Source: HKCCE3408 sp038530555 (GTDB taxonomy: Bacteria; Pseudomonadota; Alphaproteobacteria; Rhodobacterales; Rhodobacteraceae). From it: 64,000 bases of DNA. The position numbers and the translations under genes were made by a program. The notes beneath the pieces are model-generated. The model saw only the letters and a program-made list of their open reading frames with translations. It was not told the DNA's origin and did no database searches. Each line of letters opens with the position of its first letter. Position 1 is the first letter of the stretch. Where the stretch lies: the NCBI GenBank assembly GCA_038530555.1, contig JBCBCN010000001.1, positions 496,001 to 560,000 on the forward strand, in the 5' to 3' direction. Below are positions 8,742 to 17,786 of the stretch, in pieces.

Positions 8742-8891
8742 TCAGCCCTTGGGCCGCTCCCGTTTGCAGCGCTCCGAGCAATAGCGCACCTCGTCCCAGA
8801 CCCGCGCCCATTTCTTGCGCCAGGTGAAGGGCTTGCCGCAGGTCGCACAGATTTTCTCGGGCAGATCGCCCTTTTTTCGCATCCGGCTCAT
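8742..8891 (-). CDS. DUF2256 small zinc-ribbon protein, photolyase-associated
   Basis: 49 aa, begins MSRMRKKGDLPEKICATCG and continues with a KPFTWRKKW segment and a YCSERC pair before the stop. The two Cys-x-x-Cys pairs indicate a zinc-binding ribbon, and the layout is that of DUF2256. The start overlaps the photolyase stop by 4 nt (8888-8891), so it is translated with it. DUF2256 genes are often found beside photolyase/cryptochrome genes, suggesting an accessory role, unproven here. Confidence 0.85.
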   Translation of the reverse strand: MSRMRKKGDLPEKICATCGKPFTWRKKWARVWDEVRYCSERCKRERPKG

Positions 8892-10447
8892 AGATCGAGG
8901 CTCATCTGACCGCTGCCCCCACTTGTTTTGGCAGGTTTCGCGGCCTTCCGCCCCCGGCGCTTGGGTTTTTCGCGGTCATTGACGAAATGGCTCGTGCCTT
9001 CCTTTCGGCTGGCATGTTTTTTGACCACGCGCGCCGCCTCATCGCGAAACCCGGCCCCGCGCCGCACCGCCCACACCTTCTCGCGCGCCTCCCGCGCTGC
9101 GGCCACGGGCTCCACGATGGGCTCGGGATAGGTCCGACCCAAGACCGCACCGGCCCCTTCCCAGGTCCAGGGCGCCTGCAGGAACTTATCCGGCACCCCG
9201 GCCAGTTCGGGCACCCAGCGGCGTGTGAAAATGCCCTCGGGGTCCTGATCCTGGCCCTGTTTGACAGGGTTATAGATCCGGATCGTGTTCATGCCCGTCG
9301 TGCCCGATTGCATCTGCGTCTGGGGCCAGTGGATGCCCGCTTCGAAATCGGTGAATTGACGCGCCAGATGGGCGCCGGTGACGCGCCAATCGAGCCACAG
9401 ATGATAGCTCGCCACCGCCACCAGCATCGCGCGCATCCGAAAGTTCAACCACCCCGTCGCCGCCAGGTACCGCATGCAAGCATCGACAAACGGCAGGCCC
9501 GTCTCGCCCCGCTCCCAAGCCGCTAGCCGCGTGGCATCGGGCTGGGCGGGCCGCATCCCCTCATAGGCACTGTGCAGGCACCGATGCTCGATCGCGGGCT
9601 CATCCTCGAGCTTCTGCATGAAATGCCCGCGCCAGGCCAGGCGCGCCTGAAAGCTGCGCATCGAGCCCGTCCAGCCCTCGCGCGTGCCCTTCACCTCGGC
9701 CGCCCGCGCCAGGCCCGCTTGCGCTACTTCCCGCATCGACACCGCACCATGGGCGAGATACGGGCTCAGACGCGAACAGGCCCATTCGCCCTCCAACGGC
9801 GTCGACATGGCCGCGCGATAGGTGCGCCCGCGCTCGGTCAAAAACCCGCCCAGCAGCGATAGCGCCTGATCGCGTCCACCGATCTGTCGCTCCGGGCAGG
9901 GATCCGTCGCAAGACCCAGATCGACCGCGCCAGGGATCCCGCCGGGCTCCTCGCTCACGCCGTTCAAACCTCTCGGCGCCTCGATCTGAGGCTGTCGGAT
10001 CTCCCGTTCCCGCCGCGCAGCCCAGCCATCGCGCGTGTTCAGCCGCCGGACGACGCCCACTTGCGGCACTTCTTGCCACGCGACCCCCGCCTGCCCGGCC
10101 CAGGCCGCCACCGCGCGGTCGCGCGCGAATGTCCAGGCATTGCCGGTTTCCTCATGGCTGATGATCCGCGAGATGCCGTGCCGCGCGCAAAGCTCGGAGA
10201 GCACCTCGACCGCGCCGCCCATCCGCACCACCAAAGGCGCACCCAGCCGCCCGGTCTCTTCCCGCAGACCGGCCAGACATTCGGCGATAAACGCCCATTG
10301 CCGCGCCGAGGCATCCCGCTCCGCCCACATCTCCGGCTCCGCGATATAGAGCGGCAGAACGGCATCGCCTACCTCTACAGCCCGGGCCAGGGCCGCGTGA
10401 TCGGCGACGCGCAAATCGCGTTTGAACCAAAGCAGAACACTTGCCAT
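8888..10447 (-). CDS. deoxyribodipyrimidine photolyase / cryptochrome family protein
   Basis: 519 aa from ATG 10447 (the family N-terminus VLLWFKRDLRVADHAAL begins right after it; the frame opens 12 codons earlier without homology). The N-terminal alpha/beta antenna domain is followed by the FAD-binding domain with GWLNFRMRAML, WRVTGAHLARQFTDFEAGIHW and NTIRIYNPVKQGQDQDPEG motifs. Family members repair UV dimers with blue light or act as photoreceptors. A lysine-rich tail of about 40 residues ends in QMSLDL. The coupling to a DUF2256 gene marks the subfamily; repair versus signalling cannot be decided from sequence. Confidence 0.9.
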   Translation of the reverse strand: MASVLLWFKRDLRVADHAALARAVEVGDAVLPLYIAEPEMWAERDASARQWAFIAECLAGLREETGRLGAPLVVRMGGAVEVLSELCARHGISRIISHEETGNAWTFARDRAVAAWAGQAGVAWQEVPQVGVVRRLNTRDGWAARREREIRQPQIEAPRGLNGVSEEPGGIPGAVDLGLATDPCPERQIGGRDQALSLLGGFLTERGRTYRAAMSTPLEGEWACSRLSPYLAHGAVSMREVAQAGLARAAEVKGTREGWTGSMRSFQARLAWRGHFMQKLEDEPAIEHRCLHSAYEGMRPAQPDATRLAAWERGETGLPFVDACMRYLAATGWLNFRMRAMLVAVASYHLWLDWRVTGAHLARQFTDFEAGIHWPQTQMQSGTTGMNTIRIYNPVKQGQDQDPEGIFTRRWVPELAGVPDKFLQAPWTWEGAGAVLGRTYPEPIVEPVAAAREAREKVWAVRRGAGFRDEAARVVKKHASRKEGTSHFVNDREKPKRRGRKAAKPAKTSGGSGQMSLDL

Positions 10448-10555
10448 GGACAGGTAATTAGGCCGCCACCCACAGGCGATCAACCGCAGTCATTTGCGTG
10501 TTGTCAGCAGAACGCGGTCTCGGCCCAAGCACCGCTGACTCACGCGCCAGCAGCT

Positions 10556-11086
10556 CTAAGAAGTCAGCATCGCCTCATAGCGCTGTGAGCCTTGCATCGT
10601 GGCTTCAACGCTATTTTGCCGAACGACGACCAGCCGCCATAGAACCGAGCCTTCGTCCTCGACAAAAGCTTCGGGGTCATCGAAGGGGACGAATGCATTG
10701 TTGTTGCTTTTCAAAACGCCTCCACCGTCGAAAATGTAATACTGCCAGACAGCATAGGCCTCGATATTGCCGCTGATCGCATCGAAAAACTGCCGCTCCT
10801 CAGCAGGGTAAAGCCCGGCCTTGTAGCTCTTGTTTTCACTTGAGAAATCTTCGGTGTACTCGGCGCTGATGCGGGAGGGTGAGGACATGTTGCCATTGCG
10901 GAGCGCCTCATAGCTCAAACGTTGTTTGCCAGGCAGTTTGAGGCCCGAGCGTCGATCAGGTCGGTCCTCAAACAGCTTCGCAACCGCTGCGTCCATCACG
11001 TCTCGGACAACCATCCCGGTTTGCCCCTCGGGCACCTCAACTTCCGTCGAATAGAAGATACCCACCACACGTAGCTTGATCGTCAT
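10556..11086 (-). CDS. hypothetical protein
   Basis: 176 aa, not recognised. It is soluble-looking, without signal peptide or membrane helices, beginning MTIKLRVVGIFYSTEVEVPEG and containing an aromatic segment around VWQYYIFDGGG. GC content is visibly lower than its neighbours, which may mean recent acquisition. It is a monocistronic minus-strand gene between the photolyase and the divergent pepN. The ATG at 11086 is the natural start. Confidence 0.65.
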   Translation of the reverse strand: MTIKLRVVGIFYSTEVEVPEGQTGMVVRDVMDAAVAKLFEDRPDRRSGLKLPGKQRLSYEALRNGNMSSPSRISAEYTEDFSSENKSYKAGLYPAEERQFFDAISGNIEAYAVWQYYIFDGGGVLKSNNNAFVPFDDPEAFVEDEGSVLWRLVVVRQNSVEATMQGSQRYEAMLTS

Positions 11087-11288
11087 AACTCAATCTCCAA
11101 TGTCAAATTCAGAACGAAAAATTCAAAACGTCGAAATCAAAATGATCGTCGCGGCTCGACTATGCTCCCGGCCCATGCACCGCCAAAGCCATTTCGTTTG
11201 CCCGATGAAACGATCTATGCGCCACGGTTGCCTTGCCTGATCCGGCGCACCGACATAGCTGTCGGGAAGACCCAAGTTCGGAGCCCCC

Positions 11289-13886
11289 ATGAAAGACGCC
11301 GCCGCCCCCGCGCCACAGCCCACCTTGCTGGCGGATTACACGCCCTACCCGTTCGCCATTGACGACGTCTCGCTCTCCTTCCGCCTCTCGCCCAGTGCCA
11401 CGCGCGTCATCAGCCGCATCGCCTTTCGGCCCAACCCAGAGGCAAAGGGCCCGGCACCGCTCAGGCTCGACGGCGAAGGCCTGAAGCTGATCTGGGCGCG
11501 GATCGATGGCCAGGAGGTCAGCCCAGAGATCAGCGCGACGGGGCTCAGCGTCGACGCTCCTGAGGGCGCGTTCGTTTGGGAAGCGGAGGTTGAGATCGAC
11601 CCATCCTCGAACACCGCGCTCGAAGGGCTTTATATTTCGAACGAAATGTACTGCACCCAGTGCGAGGCCGAGGGCTTTCGCAAGATCACCTATTACCCAG
11701 ACCGCCCCGACGTCATGGCGCCCTTTAGCGTGGATATTCACGCCGATGTGCCGATGGTGCGCCTGTCAAACGGCAACCCCATCGATGATGGCTATTACAC
11801 ATCGACCTGGCACGACCCCCATCCCAAACCCGCCTATCTCTTTGCCCTAGTGGCCGGGAACCTGTCGGCCCATACCGACCACTTCACCACCGCAAGCGGG
11901 CGGCGGGTAGAGCTTCATATCTGGGTGCGCTCGGGGGATCGGGACAAATGCGCCTATGCCATGGACGCGCTCAAACGCTCCATGCGCTGGGACGAGGAGG
12001 TCTATGGCCGCGAATACGATCTCGACGTCTTCAACATCGTCGCGGTGGACGATTTCAACATGGGCGCGATGGAGAATAAGGGGCTGAACATCTTCAACTC
12101 CAAATATGTCTTGGCCAGCCCAGAAACCGCGACGGACCGCGACTATGACCTGATCGAAGGCATCATCGCGCATGAATATTTCCACAACTGGACCGGCAAC
12201 CGCATCACCTGCCGCGATTGGTTTCAGCTTTGCCTGAAGGAGGGGCTGACGGTCTATCGCGATCAGCAGTTCAGCGGGGATATGCGCTCGGCCCCGGTCA
12301 AGCGGATCGAGGACGTTTTGCAACTGCGCGCGCGGCAGTTCCGCGAAGACGCCGGTCCCTTGGCGCACAATGTGCGGCCCGAAAGCTATATCGAAATCAA
12401 CAACTTCTACACCGCCACGGTCTATGAAAAGGGCGCCGAGCTGATCGGCATGCTGCGCGCGATTGTGGGTGAGGATGGCTGGCGCGCGGGCTGCGATCTT
12501 TATTTCGACCGCCATGACGGCCAGGCCTGCACCATCGAGGATTGGCTGGCCGCCTTCGAGGATGCCAGCGGCACGGATCTGAGCCAGTTCAAGCGCTGGT
12601 ACGCCCAGGCCGGCACGCCGCGCCTCTCCATCGATGTGGTCGCCGAGGGCAATGGCTGGACGGCTACGGCCCGGCAAAATTGTGCGCCCACTCCGGGTCA
12701 GCCCGAAAAGTCGCCGCTGCCCATCCCAATCAAGCTGGCGCTGTTTGCGCCCGACGGCACGCCGCTCCCGGCCCCGGGCGACACCACGACGACCGAATGG
12801 ACCCATCTCATGACCGGCCCCGAGGAGGTGATCGCGCGCGGCGACACGCTCTTTGACGGGCGCCCACCGATCCTATCCGCGCTCAGGGGCTTCTCCGCTC
12901 CGGTGATCCTAGAGCTTGCGCAAAGCAAAGCCGATAGGCTGACGCTGATGGCCCATGACAGCGATCCGTTCAACCGCTGGGAGGCCGGGCGCAGCCTCGC
13001 GAAAGAGGCGCTGGTGGCAATGATTGTGGAGGGATCGGAGGCCGATCCCGACTGGCTCACCGGGCTCGGGGCAGTTCTGGCCGATGACAGCCTCGATCCT
13101 GATTTCCGCGCCCTCGTCCTGGCCCTGCCCTCTGAAGACGACCTCGCGCAAACGCTCTATGCCGCCGCCCATGTGCCCGACCCCGCCGCGATCCACGCCG
13201 CCACGCGCCGCGCCGCCCAGGCTATCGCCGAGGCCCATGAGGGCGTTCTGGCCCGCGCTTACGACGCGATGGCCGTCCCCGGCCTCTACAGCCCCGACGC
13301 GGGCAGTGCCGGACGCCGCAGCCTGCGCCTCGCTGCCCTGCGCTATCTCAGCCATCTCGACGGCGGCGACCGGGCGCGCGCGCTTTTCGATCAACGCCCC
13401 AACATGACCGAGGAGCTTGGCGCCTTCGGCAATCTCCTGCGCCAAGGCGACGGTACGGCCGCGGCGGAGTTTGAGGCGCGCTGGCGCCACGACCGACTGG
13501 TGATGGACAAATGGTTCATGCTGCAAGTGTCGGAAGCCACGCCAGAAAACGCGGTCGCAACGGCTGAGACCCTGACCCGGCACGCCGATTTCGACTGGAG
13601 CAATCCCAACCGCATCCGCTCGGTCATCGGCGGGCTCATCGCGGGCAATCCGGCGGGCTTTCACGCCTCGGACGGCAGCGGTTACGCCTTCCTGGCCGAT
13701 TGGCTCATCCGGCTCGATGCCAAAAACCCGCAAACCGCCGCACGCATGTCGACCGCGTTCGAGACCTGGCGCCGCTACGACGCCGACCGCCAGGGCCTCA
13801 TGCTCGAGGCCCTTGGCCGGATCGCCGCGCGCCCGGGTCTTAGCCGCGATCTGGGTGAGATGGTCCAGCGGATGCGCGCGGGCTAG
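11289..13886 (+). CDS. pepN: aminopeptidase N (M1 zinc metallopeptidase)
   Basis: 865 aa, as expected for proteobacterial PepN. The exopeptidase motif GAMEN is at residues 259-263 and the zinc motif HEYFHNWTGNRIT starts at His295, with the third ligand Glu in LKEGLTVYRDQQF about 20 residues on. It removes N-terminal amino acids from peptides in the cytosol. The long helical C-terminal domain is intact. The 3' end overlaps the convergent DUF1624 gene by 4 nt. Confidence 0.97.
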   Translation: MKDAAAPAPQPTLLADYTPYPFAIDDVSLSFRLSPSATRVISRIAFRPNPEAKGPAPLRLDGEGLKLIWARIDGQEVSPEISATGLSVDAPEGAFVWEAEVEIDPSSNTALEGLYISNEMYCTQCEAEGFRKITYYPDRPDVMAPFSVDIHADVPMVRLSNGNPIDDGYYTSTWHDPHPKPAYLFALVAGNLSAHTDHFTTASGRRVELHIWVRSGDRDKCAYAMDALKRSMRWDEEVYGREYDLDVFNIVAVDDFNMGAMENKGLNIFNSKYVLASPETATDRDYDLIEGIIAHEYFHNWTGNRITCRDWFQLCLKEGLTVYRDQQFSGDMRSAPVKRIEDVLQLRARQFREDAGPLAHNVRPESYIEINNFYTATVYEKGAELIGMLRAIVGEDGWRAGCDLYFDRHDGQACTIEDWLAAFEDASGTDLSQFKRWYAQAGTPRLSIDVVAEGNGWTATARQNCAPTPGQPEKSPLPIPIKLALFAPDGTPLPAPGDTTTTEWTHLMTGPEEVIARGDTLFDGRPPILSALRGFSAPVILELAQSKADRLTLMAHDSDPFNRWEAGRSLAKEALVAMIVEGSEADPDWLTGLGAVLADDSLDPDFRALVLALPSEDDLAQTLYAAAHVPDPAAIHAATRRAAQAIAEAHEGVLARAYDAMAVPGLYSPDAGSAGRRSLRLAALRYLSHLDGGDRARALFDQRPNMTEELGAFGNLLRQGDGTAAAEFEARWRHDRLVMDKWFMLQVSEATPENAVATAETLTRHADFDWSNPNRIRSVIGGLIAGNPAGFHASDGSGYAFLADWLIRLDAKNPQTAARMSTAFETWRRYDADRQGLMLEALGRIAARPGLSRDLGEMVQRMRAG

Positions 13887-14644
13887 GCGATCTGCGTGAA
13901 GGCCCAGATCAGCGCGAAAAACACCGGCTGGTGAATGAGATAGATCGCGAGCGAATGCTGGCCTGGCCACGCCAAGGTTCTCGTCAGCCGCCCAGGCGCA
14001 TCGCTTCCCAGCCGCGCCCACAGCCCCGTGCTAGAGCCCGCCCGACCCAGCGCCATGCCCATGAGAAGCGCCGAGAGCCAGGGAAAAAGCGGGATGAAAT
14101 CCACCGCCGGGCGCGGCACAGGCGCCAGACCCGTCCAGTGCCAGACCGGATGAGCAAACGCCTCTGAGCGCAGCACTTCGGGCCCCCAAAAGACCAGAGC
14201 CGACAAAGCAATCAGACCCAAAGCCGGCAGCCGCACACTCGCCAACCCGATCACGGAAAACAGCGCGATCGCGTGCAGGATGCCGAAATAGACGAAGGCG
14301 GTTGGAAACACGACATACGTGGCCAGGCTCACCCCCAAAGCGCCCGCAACCAGCACCGCCAAACGCCGCAAAAACCCGCGCCAGCGGATGCCCCCGCCAT
14401 GGGCCAGGACCAGGCTCACCCCCGCCAGCGCAAGAAAACTCGCCGCCACCCCGATGGCCAGCCCGCGCAAGGGCGGGCTGACGGCACTTCCGGGCATCAG
14501 ATAGCCGAACAGCTCCAGGTCATAGCAAAAGTGATAGATCGCCATCCCGATGAGCGCGGCCGTCCGGGCGATATCGACCGCAGGCACCCGGGGTAGGCGC
14601 GCCAAGGATCGCGGATCTGCCATGGGCTCTGCACTCTGGGCCAT
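13883..14644 (-). CDS. DUF1624 / heparan-alpha-glucosaminide N-acetyltransferase-like membrane protein
   Basis: 253 aa, mostly transmembrane (about seven helices). It starts with the characteristic R-x-x-x-V-D-I-A-R-T-A-A-L-I-G-M-A-I-Y-H segment and ends with LIHQPVFF, as in DUF1624 proteins. Relatives move acetyl or acyl groups across a membrane; the bacterial acceptor is unknown. The start could also be the ATG seven codons in. Convergent with pepN. Confidence 0.8.
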   Translation of the reverse strand: MAQSAEPMADPRSLARLPRVPAVDIARTAALIGMAIYHFCYDLELFGYLMPGSAVSPPLRGLAIGVAASFLALAGVSLVLAHGGGIRWRGFLRRLAVLVAGALGVSLATYVVFPTAFVYFGILHAIALFSVIGLASVRLPALGLIALSALVFWGPEVLRSEAFAHPVWHWTGLAPVPRPAVDFIPLFPWLSALLMGMALGRAGSSTGLWARLGSDAPGRLTRTLAWPGQHSLAIYLIHQPVFFALIWAFTQIA

Positions 14645-14796
14645 GGACGTTAGCTATGGCCGGACCCGCCCGGCTTGGCCAGGGCAAATGGGCCACCACC
14701 ACCCCGCGAAAGCGCCATAGTTCTGGCAAAATGCGCGGCTACCCCAAGGCCATGCTCGATGACACGACACACGGCCACGCCACCCAAACGCCCTCG

Positions 14797-15192
14797 ATGA
14801 CGGACTACACCTACCGCACGCGCCCCGGCAGCCTCTGGCTCAGCCTTTTTGCGCTGGCCGGTGTGACGCTGCTCTCGGCGGTGATCTGGACCATCGCGCC
14901 CGCTTTCGCGGTGATCCTGCTCCTGCCATCCGTGCTGATCTGCGTCTATCAAATGATCGCCTCGCCGGTTTACGGCCTCAGCCTGACCGCGGAGGCCTGG
15001 CGCGTGCACTCGGAGGAGCCAGACTTCGAGATCCCGCTCGCCGACATCGCGCGGGCTGAGCTCTCCGGCCCCGACGCGTCCCTGCATCTGCGCGACGGCA
15101 CAAGGCTCGCCCTGCCCGCATCCGTGCTGCCGAAAGACCGCAGCGCTCTGATCGAAGCGGCCCGCGCCCGGGGTTTGACGACTGGGGTTTGA
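14797..15192 (+). CDS. small membrane protein with PH-like cytoplasmic domain
   Basis: 131 aa from ATG 14797 (MTDYTYRTRPGS); another ATG lies 15 codons upstream at 14752. Two hydrophobic helices (about residues 12-55) are followed by a soluble segment, YGLSLTAEAWRVHS...IPLADIARAEL...LHLRDGTRLALP, that reads like the beta-strand pattern of bacterial PH-like domains. I know no function. The stop codon TGA is inside a 14-bp tandem repeat, so the last residues (TTGV) are encoded by repeat sequence. Confidence 0.7.
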   Translation: MTDYTYRTRPGSLWLSLFALAGVTLLSAVIWTIAPAFAVILLLPSVLICVYQMIASPVYGLSLTAEAWRVHSEEPDFEIPLADIARAELSGPDASLHLRDGTRLALPASVLPKDRSALIEAARARGLTTGV

Positions 15193-15229
15193 CAACTGGG
15201 GTTTGACAACTGGAGCCTGACGGCTCGGG
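15174..15229. repeat. 14-bp tandem repeat (four units) over a stop codon
   Basis: Units TTTGACGACTGGGG, TTTGACAACTGGGG, TTTGACAACTGGAG and a diverged fourth start at 15174, 15188, 15202 and 15216. Each contains TGA; the one in the second unit (15190-15192) is the stop of the preceding gene. Unit length 14 shifts the frame each time. Confidence 0.9.
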
Positions 15230-15247
15230 GCTCACGACCGAAACCGC

Positions 15248-15847
15248 CTAACGCCCCGCCTGGCAATAGCTCTGTTGGCTGATCGCGGCCCGCATCTCCT
15301 CGCGCGGCTCCGCTCGGCTCATTGGGCCCCAATCCGCTGCAACACCGCCCCCGGCTGAGACCGCATTGTCACGCGGCACGGTCGTGGCCCAGATCCGCAA
15401 CGCACAGCGCAGATTGGCCGCCCCATTCAGCAGCGCCTGACCGCTCTCGGCCTCACAGCCATAAAACCGCGCCGTGGCCGGTGAGATCTGCATCAGCCCG
15501 AAATAGCGTCCGCCGCCGCCCACAACCTCCGGGTTCCAGGTGCTTTCGTATTCCGCAAGCGCCGACATCAGCCCGATCCAAAAGGCCGACCGCCGCGCCG
15601 GTCCCGCCTGCCGGTAGACCGGGCACCAGGCGCCGATATCGTCGGGCGTTACCTCCAGCAGGGCCGCCGCATGTCCGTTGAGCGCCGCTTGCGCCGCGCC
15701 GGTCCAGGCGGCCGCTTCAGGCCGGTCATTCCAAAGCCCCAGCCGGGGCGCCACTGGCTCAGGCTCCGAACCGCGCCCCGGCATCAGGCCGCAGCCCGCC
15801 AAGCACAGCAGCAAGACACCGAACGACCAGACGCGCTTAACCATCAT
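15248..15847 (-). CDS. lytic transglycosylase (SLT domain) lipoprotein
   Basis: 199 aa from ATG 15847; an adjacent ATG at 15844 and an upstream TTG are alternatives. The signal peptide ends in the lipobox LAGC, so it is lipid-anchored. The SLT signature is present: catalytic Glu in EYESTWNP, followed by GLMQISPATA, then a tail with Cys residues. The enzyme cleaves peptidoglycan glycan strands in the periplasm. It is shorter than housekeeping Slt proteins. No partner genes are evident. Confidence 0.85.
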   Translation of the reverse strand: MMVKRVWSFGVLLLCLAGCGLMPGRGSEPEPVAPRLGLWNDRPEAAAWTGAAQAALNGHAAALLEVTPDDIGAWCPVYRQAGPARRSAFWIGLMSALAEYESTWNPEVVGGGGRYFGLMQISPATARFYGCEAESGQALLNGAANLRCALRIWATTVPRDNAVSAGGGVAADWGPMSRAEPREEMRAAISQQSYCQAGR

Positions 15848-15992
15848 TTTCCCCAATTCCAGCCGTATCCTCGCCGGGATCGCGGCGCCATGCTGTGCCG
15901 ATAGACCGCAAGCAACGCGCTTGATCGCGCAAGCCCGCTTCAGCCAGACTTAAGGCCCAGATGTAAGCCATCTCGAAGAAGGATTTTCAACA

Positions 15993-16520
15993 ATGCATAT
16001 TTTGATCGGCTTGGCCGCGCTGATCGGTGGCGCTTTGATGTGGGTTTGGCGGATCAAGATGGCCAAGGAGGCGGCCAGTGAGCTGTCGGATATGGCCAGT
16101 GACGTGATGGCCGCCGCGCGGCGTCTGGGCTTTCGCCGTCGTCGCCAAGGCCACCCGGTGGAATCGATCGACGATGCGCAACTGGCCGCCGGTGCGCTGA
16201 GCGTGGCGCTGGTCGAGCTGGGGCCGCGCCTGACGCAAGAGGCCCATATCGCCCATCTGCGGTCGCTCCAGAGCCATCTGTCCATGGACCTGACCACGGC
16301 GGAAGAGACGCAAACACTGGGCCATTGGTTGGTCAGCACTTGCGACGGGCCGGTCAACGCCATCGCTCGGATCGGGCGGCAACTCTACACCCTCGCCGGT
16401 GCTCAGTCGCTCGATGCGCCGCTCAAAGTGGTGGGCGATGTGGCCGGGCAAATGGGCGGGCTGAATGACGCCCAACGCGAAGCGCTTGAGGATCTTCAGC
16501 GCATCTTCAAGCGGTCGTAA
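15993..16520 (+). CDS. membrane-anchored helical protein, paralogue A of a tandem pair
   Basis: 175 aa. One N-terminal transmembrane helix (residues 2-18), a basic linker (FRRRRQGHP), then an all-helical domain with LAAGALSVALVELGPRLT and the LHW/HLSMDLTTAEETQTLGHWL pattern. This domain is repeated in the next gene (16691-17455), so the pair arose by duplication. The helical layout is loosely reminiscent of TerB-like domains, which is only a guess. A GAAGAAGGA ribosome site precedes ATG 15993. A CACGGCC-GATA-GGCCGTG hairpin follows the stop. Confidence 0.7.
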   Translation: MHILIGLAALIGGALMWVWRIKMAKEAASELSDMASDVMAAARRLGFRRRRQGHPVESIDDAQLAAGALSVALVELGPRLTQEAHIAHLRSLQSHLSMDLTTAEETQTLGHWLVSTCDGPVNAIARIGRQLYTLAGAQSLDAPLKVVGDVAGQMGGLNDAQREALEDLQRIFKRS

Positions 16521-16690
16521 GGGCAATTGCGATGCGGCGCGGGCACACGGCCGATAGGCCGTGGCTCGGGCGGTCTTCTCGGTCAAGAGGCGTTTGAGGG
16601 GACAAATACGTCAAAAGGTCCATAGATTTTTGAACCGGATCGCGGTCTGTCACAACATATCGTTAATGTTTCCGCGACCATCACAAGACC

Positions 16691-17455
16691 ATGCACCTGA
16701 TCCTGACCCTGACTGTTTTGAGTATCGCCCTGGCGGCGTGGCTGTTCCTTGTCCAACGCCGGATGGAGGCGGGCGATGGGCACCGGGTTTTGGCCACCCG
16801 GGGTTTGGCCCTGTCGATGTCTGACGTGACAGCCATCGCGCCCCGCCTCGCCGCCCTGAATGCCCATCACAGCGCCACGGGTCCCGCGTCGAGGGGCCCA
16901 GCTTCGGTCGCGATGTCCGACATGTCGTCTCGATCAGCCGAATTTGCGCCGCCGCTCGAAGGATCTCAGGCACAAATGCCTGCGGCCCCACTTTGGTCCC
17001 ATCTCTTTCGCGGCTTGCGCCCTAAATCGCGGCGCCTGGCGGCACTAACCGCGCGCAAGTCCCATCCCGCCGCTGGGCCAGTCGCTGGGCCAACCGTTCA
17101 GGATGTGCACGACCCGGCGATCCTTGCTGGAGCGCTCTCGGTCGCCGTTCTGGCCGAAGGGCCGGTTTTGACGCCGTCCGATCACCACGGCCATCTGCAT
17201 GCGCTAGGCTGGCATCTCAACATGACCCTTCCCGAGGCGCGCGATACGCTCTCTCTGGCGGCCGGTATGCTGCGCGCCAACGGCAGTGCCAAAGGCTTGC
17301 GTCGTCGCCTGACCAAACGGCTGATCCAACTGGCCAGTCCCCAGGCCCTGGCCGCGCCGATCTGTGTGATCGAAGACGTGTTGCGCAGCCATGGCGGCGG
17401 CGCCCCGGCTCAGCGCCGCGCCTTGCGAGATCTGCGCCACGCGCTCGGCGGCTAA
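16691..17455 (+). CDS. membrane-anchored helical protein, paralogue B of a tandem pair
   Basis: 254 aa. One N-terminal transmembrane helix, a long Ser/Ala/Pro-rich linker (about 50-135), then the C-terminal domain shared with the preceding gene: ILAGALSVAVLAEGPVLT, a histidine-rich DHHGHLHALGWHLNMTLPEARDTL, then ALAAPICVIEDVLR and LRDLRHALGG. Residue-level similarity to the neighbour runs through the whole C-terminal ~120 residues. Function unknown. Confidence 0.7.
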   Translation: MHLILTLTVLSIALAAWLFLVQRRMEAGDGHRVLATRGLALSMSDVTAIAPRLAALNAHHSATGPASRGPASVAMSDMSSRSAEFAPPLEGSQAQMPAAPLWSHLFRGLRPKSRRLAALTARKSHPAAGPVAGPTVQDVHDPAILAGALSVAVLAEGPVLTPSDHHGHLHALGWHLNMTLPEARDTLSLAAGMLRANGSAKGLRRRLTKRLIQLASPQALAAPICVIEDVLRSHGGGAPAQRRALRDLRHALGG

Positions 17456-17786
17456 ATCGGGCGGCTGAGGCGGACGGTTGAGGCGGACGGTTGAGGCGGA
17501 CGGTTGAGGCGGGGCGCCCTCGGTCCAATTTTCCTTTGAAGGGCGTGGCTGATCCTTAGGGGTCAGTCCAGCCTGTCGCACCCTATCCAGATCCGACCCA
17601 TCCAGCCGTGCAATAAGGGGCCAGACGGATCCGTTGGACGCATTCGGGCCTCTCCCACGGCCAGCGGCTCTTGAACAGGCGGCCCTTGAATAGGTCACTC
17701 TTGAACACTTCCGCCGCCTTGGCCTACACCCGTCCCGCGATGCGGCGCCGCTTTCCCCGGCCCGCCATATCCCGAGGACACAAGCC
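17456..17786. repeat. 331-bp intergenic region with two tandem repeat arrays
   Basis: It holds no convincing gene. At 17467-17513 a 13-bp unit (GAGGCGGACGGTT) is repeated three times perfectly plus a partial fourth copy, 12 bp after the stop of the previous gene. At about 17668-17708 a looser 15-17-bp unit with core CTTGAA occurs three times. Each unit of both arrays contains TGA. The rest, up to the gatB start, presumably includes its promoter, which I cannot place. Confidence 0.8.
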
